From JAFDVL01 sp031409955 (GTDB taxonomy: Bacteria > Acidobacteriota > Blastocatellia > RBC074), in contig JANNYF010000152.1 of the NCBI GenBank assembly GCA_031409955.1, forward strand, positions 13,251 through 77,250: 64,000 bases of DNA, written 5' to 3'. The notes beneath the pieces are model-generated. The model did no database searches. It had not been told where the DNA came from and was given only the letters and a program-made list of their open reading frames with translations. Each line of letters begins with the position of its first letter. Position 1 is the first letter of the stretch. The position numbers and the translations under genes were made by a program. Positions 59,285 to 64,000 of the stretch are shown piece by piece.

Positions 59285-59718
59285 TCGCACGCGACGGCGG
59301 GCATCCGCCCCTCGTTGAGATATGCCGTCAATCCGCGCTGCACCTGATTAAGTTGCTTCGACTCGCTGTCTATTTCCCCGCGCACTTCCAGCAACAACGA
59401 ATGTGCCTGATGATCCTGCGCCTGCACACTATTGACTAATTCTGCAATCCGCGTCGCCGTCGGGCTTTGGAAGGCGCTCTCAGCCGCTGCCCCAAGCCGT
59501 TGGCGTACATCTGCAATCTGCCGATGATACACTTCCAACCGTTCCCCCAGCGTCGCCCGCTCGGCAGTAATGCGAATAATTTCGTCAAAGTCGTGCGCCG
59601 CTGCGGCGGCTGTTTCACCGCGCGACAACGCCAGCAAGGCTTCCAAGTCCTCGCATTGTGCAATCAATAAATTGAGTAGCGAATCGGCTTCGGTAGTGAT
59701 CCTGGAGACAGGGTTCAT
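59272..59718 (-). CDS. FlgN-like flagellar chaperone
   Basis: A 148-residue helical protein from the ATG at 59718 (MNPVSRITTEADSLLNLLIA); the frame is open 38 codons further into fliS and is rejected. The heptad-like pattern (QCEDLEALLALSRGETAAAA, DEIIRITAERATLGERLEVY and a C-terminal LLLEVRGEIDSESKQLNQVQ) resembles FlgN chaperones for hook-filament junction proteins. FliT-type is also possible. Its place after fliS supports a chaperone role. The flgK and flgL clients are not in the window. Confidence 0.7.
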   Translation of the reverse strand: MNPVSRITTEADSLLNLLIAQCEDLEALLALSRGETAAAAAHDFDEIIRITAERATLGERLEVYHRQIADVRQRLGAAAESAFQSPTATRIAELVNSVQAQDHQAHSLLLEVRGEIDSESKQLNQVQRGLTAYLNEGRMPAVACDQLA

Positions 59719-59744
59719 AAGGGTCGAAAAAGAGAAGGTGAAAA

Positions 59745-60182
59745 TCAGGCCACCAGTTGCTGACCGCCGGTAAATGAGCGCTGCTCTGTCGCAGCATAGG
59801 CAGTGCGTGCCGCCGGAAACTGAGACACCCATGCTTCTCGCACAGGAAGCATGGACTCCGCCGCCTGTTTCATTTTACGGCCATCCAATTGGGTGCTGGC
59901 ATTCAGGATTTGCACGGACAGCGTGATATAAAAAATATCCAGCGTGGTGGCGACCTCGCCGCCTTTCTCAAAATCCAGGATGGATTGCAAATAACTGACG
60001 ATGTCGAGCGCGCGATTGCTATGCTCGGCTTTTGCTACCAGATCACCTGTCTCAATATCGTCCGCCGCCAATCGCAAAAACTTGATGGCACCATCGTACA
60101 GCATAATGATTTGCTGCAAGGGATTGGTTTCAGCATTAGCTACTGCTCCGTATGCAGCCAGCGCGTGAAGTCTGCTCGACAT
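59745..60182 (-). CDS. fliS: Flagellin export chaperone FliS
   Basis: A 145-residue helical-bundle chaperone. Motifs: LHALAAYGAVANAETNPLQQ, IIMLYDGAIKFLRLAADDIE, KAEHSNRALDIVSYLQSILD and FYITLSVQILNASTQLDGRK. The order Y-x-x-A/V-x-x-x-T-A/N-S/P-x-x-x-L-I/Q-x-M-L-Y-D-G-A is that of FliS. It keeps flagellin unfolded before export. It sits after fliD as in many bacteria. Confidence 0.94.
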   Translation of the reverse strand: MSSRLHALAAYGAVANAETNPLQQIIMLYDGAIKFLRLAADDIETGDLVAKAEHSNRALDIVSYLQSILDFEKGGEVATTLDIFYITLSVQILNASTQLDGRKMKQAAESMLPVREAWVSQFPAARTAYAATEQRSFTGGQQLVA

Positions 60183-60202
60183 TGGTTAGTCTCCTTATCG
60201 TT

Positions 60203-60271
60203 CACGTAGTAGCAAATTTAGTTGCTGTGTTGCGAGAGCAAAGCCAAAGCAACTAAATTTGCTACTACGTG
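60203..60271. repeat. Palindromic element GTAGTAGC...GCTACTAC, copy 2 (perfect 23-base arms)
   Basis: CACGTAGTAGCAAATTTAGT with TGC (60203-60225) and its exact inverted copy (60249-60271) flank 23 bases. It lies between fliD and fliS. Confidence 0.9.
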
Positions 60272-60283
60272 CGGGCTGCCCCG

Positions 60284-61690
60284 CTATTTATTATTTGAGG
60301 CATTTTGCGCGGTAAAGAGGTTCGTCAGGGAAGTCCCCTGACTATTAAGCTGATTGATCGCAGCGTCCGCCGCCGCGAATTGGCGGGACAGCGATTGGCG
60401 TAATGCACTGATGCGAACGAGTTGATCGGCAATGGATTTGTTGAGGGATTTGATGGAATTTTCATTGCCTGTGATGGCGTTTTTGACGACGCCCGTGACG
60501 TCATCACTCAACCCTTTAAAGGTGCTATGGAATTTGTTTGCCAGCCCTGTGTTAGTGGAACTTGAGCCGGAAAAGAGCGCACGGGTGGCGGTAAATGAAC
60601 TCGATAAGGATTGGCTCAACACGGTGTTATCAACCGTCAGTTTGCCGTTGGTATCTCGCCCGATTCCCACCTGGGTCAAATTGCTGAGCGTTCCTCCATT
60701 TTCGGCAAAGCTGCTTCCGACCGTATTGCGCAGTTGTGACTGGATTGAGCGCAGCGTTGCATCCCCGGCTAACAGGCCGCTGGGCCGACCCGCCGCATCT
60801 TTCGTGTATTGCCCGGCGATGAAATCCTGCACGTCATTGTAAGCCGCCACAAAGCTCTTGATCTTGTTCTCCAACTCGCCCGTATTGGCGGTCACTTTGA
60901 TGGTTGACGTGCCGCTGCTGAGCAGGTTGAAGGTCACGCCTGTCACGGCATCTGCCACCGTATTGGTCGAACGTGTGAGGGTTAGCCCGTTGACCGTGAA
61001 CTCCGCCTCTAATTCGGAAAAGTCATTGATCGCGCCGGGCGGATTCAAAGCAGTAAGGTCGAGGTCCGTATCTGTTCCGGTGGCGGTCGTTTCGACCAGT
61101 TGCACTCTTCCGGCGGCTCCCGTCGCGGTCGAATTTAAGACGAGGGTATTTTGTGTGCCTGATCCATCTATATCCACGATGGTGGCGGTCACGCCTGCAT
61201 TGGCGGCGTTGATCGCGTCGCGCAATCCTGTCACCGAATTGTTGGCGGCATTGATGGTGATGGCGGTGCCTGTTACCGCGTCGCCTAAACGCAACTCAAA
61301 GGTGGCGGTAGTAGCGGCACCAGCCAATACGGCGTCAGTGGCGGAAGCATACACACGCGAGGATTGCGAAAAGTTGGTGGCTAAGCGGGTAACCGCCACA
61401 TTGAACGTCCCCGTGGCAGCGGTAGCAGTAGCAGTTGGAATGATAGTGTCTGTGGCGCTGGAAGAAGCGAGACGCCCATTGCCCAGCTCTTTATTGGTCA
61501 GCGCGTTGACCGCTTCGGTCAGAGTTGCGAGTTTGGCATTCAGTTGTTTGAAGGCGTCATTGGTCTTGCTGATCTGCGTCCCGCGCGCTTGAAGCTGACT
61601 GATAGGACGGCTTTTTTCAGCCACAATAGAGTCCGCCAATTGGCTGAAATCAATCCCACTCCCCAATCCGCTAAAACTGGCAATCGCCAT
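60284..61690 (-). CDS. fliD: Flagellar filament cap protein FliD
   Basis: A 468-residue protein. It opens FSGLGSGIDFSQLADSIVAE, the FliD N-terminus, followed by coiled-coil text (KTNDAFKQLNAKLATLTEAV). The central D2-D3 part is Thr/Ala-rich. The C-terminal domain has VKVTANTGELENKIKSFVAA, YNDVQDFIAGQYTK and GLLAGDATLRSIQSQLRNTV, and ends with a helix rich in Ser/Asn. It caps the filament tip. It lies downstream of flaG and upstream of fliS. Confidence 0.94.
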   Translation of the reverse strand: MAIASFSGLGSGIDFSQLADSIVAEKSRPISQLQARGTQISKTNDAFKQLNAKLATLTEAVNALTNKELGNGRLASSSATDTIIPTATATAATGTFNVAVTRLATNFSQSSRVYASATDAVLAGAATTATFELRLGDAVTGTAITINAANNSVTGLRDAINAANAGVTATIVDIDGSGTQNTLVLNSTATGAAGRVQLVETTATGTDTDLDLTALNPPGAINDFSELEAEFTVNGLTLTRSTNTVADAVTGVTFNLLSSGTSTIKVTANTGELENKIKSFVAAYNDVQDFIAGQYTKDAAGRPSGLLAGDATLRSIQSQLRNTVGSSFAENGGTLSNLTQVGIGRDTNGKLTVDNTVLSQSLSSSFTATRALFSGSSSTNTGLANKFHSTFKGLSDDVTGVVKNAITGNENSIKSLNKSIADQLVRISALRQSLSRQFAAADAAINQLNSQGTSLTNLFTAQNASNNK

Positions 61691-61744
61691 ATTTACCGTC
61701 TCCTTATGAACCCGTCAGAACCGACCGGATAGAATCAATAAAGT

Positions 61745-61770
61745 GTCTCAAGCCTTGTAAGGCTTGAGAC
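61745..61770. terminator. Perfect 10-bp hairpin between flaG and fliD
   Basis: GTCTCAAGCC-TTGTAA-GGCTTGAGAC. On the minus strand, ACTTTATTG follows the stem, so it may attenuate flaG read-through into fliD. Confidence 0.6.
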
Positions 61771-61785
61771 CCATAACTGAAAGCA

Positions 61786-62169
61786 CTAAGCCTTTTGATT
61801 GAAAAATTGCCCCTGTAGCTTGCCTAATGCTGCCGCCAATCGGAGTGCTGCTTCTGTAGGGAATTGCCGGATAGCCTCGCCCGAAAGCTGGTCTATCAAT
61901 TTGACAACAATCGTCCCTGATTCTTCGTCGCGGCTAAAATTGAGAGTGATATTTGAATCCTGGATGACGTCCTGAATTTGCTTGGTCACTTTCTCAAGTT
62001 GCGCCGTGTCTTGTTGAGGGAAGGAGTTTTTTCTCTCCGCGCTATTTGAACTTCGTAAAGGCACAGAGGGTGATTTCACTGTGGGTGCGCCGGTTTTCAG
62101 ATTTGCATCTGGCACTGCATGGCTCACCGGAGTGAAGGAAACTGGTGTAGAAAAAGATTCGACTTGCAT
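61786..62169 (-). CDS. flaG: FlaG-family flagellar protein
   Basis: A 127-residue protein. The N-terminal 45 residues are a Ser/Pro/Thr-rich leader. The FlaG core follows from about 55: QLEKVTKQIQDVIQDSNITL, NFSRDEESGTIVVKLIDQLS and GEAIRQFPTEAALRLAAAL, matching the F-x-D-E-x-x-G-x-x-V-V-K-V-I-D-x-x-T/S-G-E-x-I-R-Q-I/F-P pattern. FlaG influences filament length. Located between fliC and fliD. Confidence 0.95.
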   Translation of the reverse strand: MQVESFSTPVSFTPVSHAVPDANLKTGAPTVKSPSVPLRSSNSAERKNSFPQQDTAQLEKVTKQIQDVIQDSNITLNFSRDEESGTIVVKLIDQLSGEAIRQFPTEAALRLAAALGKLQGQFFNQKA

Positions 62170-62203
62170 TGTGCCTCCACAGGTAAACTTCCCGCTGGCT
62201 CAA

Positions 62204-62234
62204 TGGCGAGCTACCTGAGACAGGTAACTCGCCA
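62204..62234. terminator. 14-bp hairpin between fliC and flaG
   Basis: TGGCGAGCTACCTG (62204-62217) pairs with CAGGTAACTCGCCA (62221-62234) with one mismatch and a three-base loop. No T run, so it is likely an mRNA 3'-protecting or weak terminator hairpin behind the flagellin gene. Confidence 0.6.
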
Positions 62235-62279
62235 CCAAGTCATTGCAAAGCGTAACCCCTTAACGATCACTCCCAGAAA

Positions 62280-63830
62280 TTATCGGAGTAATGAAAGGAT
62301 TGCCTGAGTTGACTGATTGGCCTGTGCCAAAGCCGCGACGCCAGCCTGTTGCAACACAGACAGACGCGCCAGGTTGGAAGCTTCTGCGGTGACATCTGCA
62401 TCACGAATCCGCGACTCGGCAGCCTGGAAGTTCGTGATTTGCGAGGTTGCCAGTTCAATCGCCTGATTGAGACGATTTTGACCTGCACCAACTATACCTT
62501 GGACTTTGCCCAGACTGGCAATGGATGTTTTCAAGACGTCGAGTGCTTTCTTCGCGCCCGACGCGCCGCTGTCGGTGGCAGCCGTAATCGTCTGTGTGCC
62601 AACGGTGGGTGCGCCCAACGTGCGGTCAGCCGCTGCTGCCGTCGAAGTTTCTGCAATCGTGTAGGTGAAGGAAGTCTTCGACGAAACGATTCTGACACCC
62701 GCGCCGCCCGTTGCGCCGGTCGCAGTACGAATTGCTACGATGCCAGCGTCACGCAATTTCTGGTTGGCGTTGACGGCGGCTTCCAACGTATCCGCATTGG
62801 TTTCTGCCGTTGCGGCGGCTGCGCCAGCGACCGCGATGTTGACAACTTCGCCGGTGGAACCCAGCGTCAGAGCCAACGTTTGGGTGGCAATTGCGGTATT
62901 ACCAGTCGCTGTAATGGTCGTGTAATTGCCATTGCTGGAAAAGGCGATGTCTCCGATTGCTGCGCTAATACCGCTGTTGGTGGCGGCGGCGGCGGCGCTG
63001 GAGGAAACCTTGAACAGGCTGCCACTATTGAATTCCAACGAACCGGTCGTCGCATTCACCGACACGGTGATACCGGCTGATTGCAGACTCGCATTCGCAT
63101 TCAAGCTGGCCAACTCTGCGGTCGTCGTGCCGGTTCCGATAGCAACGGTGAACGCTGTGCCCAATGTGCCATCCGTCGCCTGCACCTGGAAGGTCAAGGT
63201 TTCAGCGGTTGTAGAGAGTCCCGTATTACGGAAATCGGCGGCGGTCGTACCAGCGCGACCAACCTTGCCGAACGAACCGATATTGGTATTCGTCAGACCC
63301 AGGCTGGTGGCATCCACGCGATTGGCCGTCCCAGAGAGATCAATGGAAACGCCCGTATTCGAGTTGGTAGCAGAAAAACTGTCGGTGCCGCCACCAATAA
63401 CAGTCGCCAAATTTGCATTGTAGCGACCGTTTGACACTAAGGAGATGGATTGTGCCTGCCGGGTGATTTCGTCGAGAATTTTGCTATACTCCGCTTGCAG
63501 GGTGTTGCGATCACCCGAAAATGTATCTGAAGCGGATTGCGTGGACAGCGTGGCCGCGCGATCCAACAAATTGGAAATCGTGTTCAGACCGCCATCAATG
63601 ATTTGCAGCGTCGAAACGCCGTCGTTCGCATTGCGGACGCCTTGCTGCAAGATCGCCACATCACTGCGAAACTTGTTCGCAATTGATTGACCCGCGGCGT
63701 CATCGCCGGAATTGTTGATGCGCAAACCTGAAGAAAGTTTTTGGATGGTGGAATTAAGTTTAACCCCCGTCGCATTCAACTGAGTTTGGGATGCAAGTGA
63801 GCCAAGATTTTTATTAAGTGAAACTGCCAT
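62280..63830 (-). CDS. fliC: Flagellin
   Basis: A 516-residue flagellin. The D0/D1 N-terminus is canonical (NKNLGSLASQTQLNATGVKL, LSSGLRINNSGDDAAGQSIA, DGVSTLQIIDGGLNTISNLL), as is the C-terminus (GAGQNRLNQAIELATSQITN, FQAAESRIRDADVTAEASNL, ARLSVLQQAGVAALAQANQS, ending SLLR). The middle, about 170-400, is Thr/Ala/Ser-rich with repeated TxTGxTAxATQT-like words and forms the surface-exposed domain. GGAGG stands eight bases before the ATG. A sigma54 promoter lies just upstream, leaving a very short leader. Confidence 0.97.
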   Translation of the reverse strand: MAVSLNKNLGSLASQTQLNATGVKLNSTIQKLSSGLRINNSGDDAAGQSIANKFRSDVAILQQGVRNANDGVSTLQIIDGGLNTISNLLDRAATLSTQSASDTFSGDRNTLQAEYSKILDEITRQAQSISLVSNGRYNANLATVIGGGTDSFSATNSNTGVSIDLSGTANRVDATSLGLTNTNIGSFGKVGRAGTTAADFRNTGLSTTAETLTFQVQATDGTLGTAFTVAIGTGTTTAELASLNANASLQSAGITVSVNATTGSLEFNSGSLFKVSSSAAAAATNSGISAAIGDIAFSSNGNYTTITATGNTAIATQTLALTLGSTGEVVNIAVAGAAAATAETNADTLEAAVNANQKLRDAGIVAIRTATGATGGAGVRIVSSKTSFTYTIAETSTAAAADRTLGAPTVGTQTITAATDSGASGAKKALDVLKTSIASLGKVQGIVGAGQNRLNQAIELATSQITNFQAAESRIRDADVTAEASNLARLSVLQQAGVAALAQANQSTQAILSLLR

Positions 63831-63856
63831 GGTGTTCCTCCGTGAACGTGAAAAGC

Positions 63857-63873
63857 CGCAGCATCCTTGCCTT
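63857..63873 (-). promoter_or_regulatory. Sigma54 (-24/-12) promoter of fliC
   Basis: On the minus strand AAGGCAAGGATGCTGCG has GG and GC exactly ten bases apart and matches GGCA-N-G-N4-x-TGC. The predicted start of transcription is near 63846, leaving about 16 bases before the flagellin ATG. A dyad CGTGTG ... CACACG lies upstream at 63892-63918 and might be an activator site. Confidence 0.75.
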
Positions 63874-64000
63874 GGCGGTAGTTTAAGATGACGTGTGTGA
63901 GGCGCAATGCATCACACGCTTTCCTTATCGAACTAACGTGAAAAAAACTTGAGAAGAAATTTAGTCGCCGGTGGCATGCGCCGCATACGCGACTTGCGAC

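Noticed and set aside
58019..59290. 423-residue minus-strand ORF opposite the sigma54 activator
   Set aside because: The plus strand carries unmistakable AAA+ motifs; the antisense frame is Arg/Gln/His-rich and without domains.
60228..60244. Sigma54-like site upstream of fliS
   Set aside because: GGCTTTGCTCTCGC has correct spacing, but it lies inside the loop of a palindromic element and matches only partly.
27825..60271. CRISPR arrays, because of tandem short repeats
   Set aside because: The words are 7-12 bases without unique 30-base spacers, and no cas genes are present.
62244..62258. Sigma54 promoter upstream of flaG
   Set aside because: The minus strand has GG-N10-GC and a TTTGCA half, but the -24 half (GGGTTA) is poor and flaG can be read from the fliC promoter.

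Overview
The window looks like a piece of the chromosome of an acidobacterium, most likely of the Blastocatellia type. This is inferred from gene content, not from a marker gene: a long Oar-type TonB-dependent receptor with a carboxypeptidase-regulatory N-terminus, remnants of a TIGR02999-type ECF sigma factor and a DUF4384-type protein, sulfatase and sialidase-like secreted enzymes, and zinc-ribbon/FHA signalling proteins. No rRNA, tRNA, CRISPR array, prophage or intact insertion sequence was seen.

Layout. 1-6 kb: a partial exported glycine-zipper protein behind a LysR regulator, an amino-sugar kinase/murQ pair (cell-wall sugar recycling), and a dimethylargininase/sialidase-like pair. 6-18.5 kb: a 1000-residue TonB-dependent receptor, a gene-poor stretch (9.1-10.4 kb) holding a structured RNA candidate and decayed sigma-factor and DUF4384 genes, then a SnoaL-like protein, an SDR oxidoreductase, an amidohydrolase, a sulfatase, a frameshifted DksA/TraR-like protein, a tandem universal stress protein, acetate kinase and a CAP-domain protein. 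18.7-29.4 kb: a TPR and membrane-protein trio facing a phospho-signalling cluster with an FHA reader, a Ser/Thr kinase writer, an RDD membrane protein, a zinc-ribbon TPR protein, an FHA-GAF-SpoIIE phosphatase eraser and a PrsW-like intramembrane protease fused to zinc ribbons and FHA. 29.2-39 kb: lnt, oppD and oppF split by a two-gene toxin-antitoxin-like insertion, a Yip1 protein, nitroreductase, pirin, MarR, and two enoyl-CoA hydratases.

39-64 kb: a large flagellar island, nearly all on the minus strand. One block runs flgB-flgC-fliE-fliF-fliG-fliH-fliI-fliJ-fliK-flgD-flgE and, after a 490-base gap, motA-motB-fliL-fliN-fliO-fliP-fliQ-fliR-flhB. A second block runs fliC-flaG-fliD-fliS-flgN-like. 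Between them sits a plus-strand NtrC-type sigma54 activator, and good -24/-12 elements precede flgB and fliC. fliM is absent from its usual place between fliL and fliN, and flgD is reduced to its N-terminal domain.

The most striking unexplained structure is intergenic. More than a dozen gene boundaries carry slipped near-palindromes built from 8-12 base words repeated in tandem and then repeated in inverted orientation. Several have different words but the same architecture. The other main leads are the zinc-ribbon/FHA signalling cluster, the toxin-antitoxin-like pair inside oppDF, and the minus-strand RNA candidate near 9.5 kb. All calls rest on reading the sequence and family knowledge; no database search was run.
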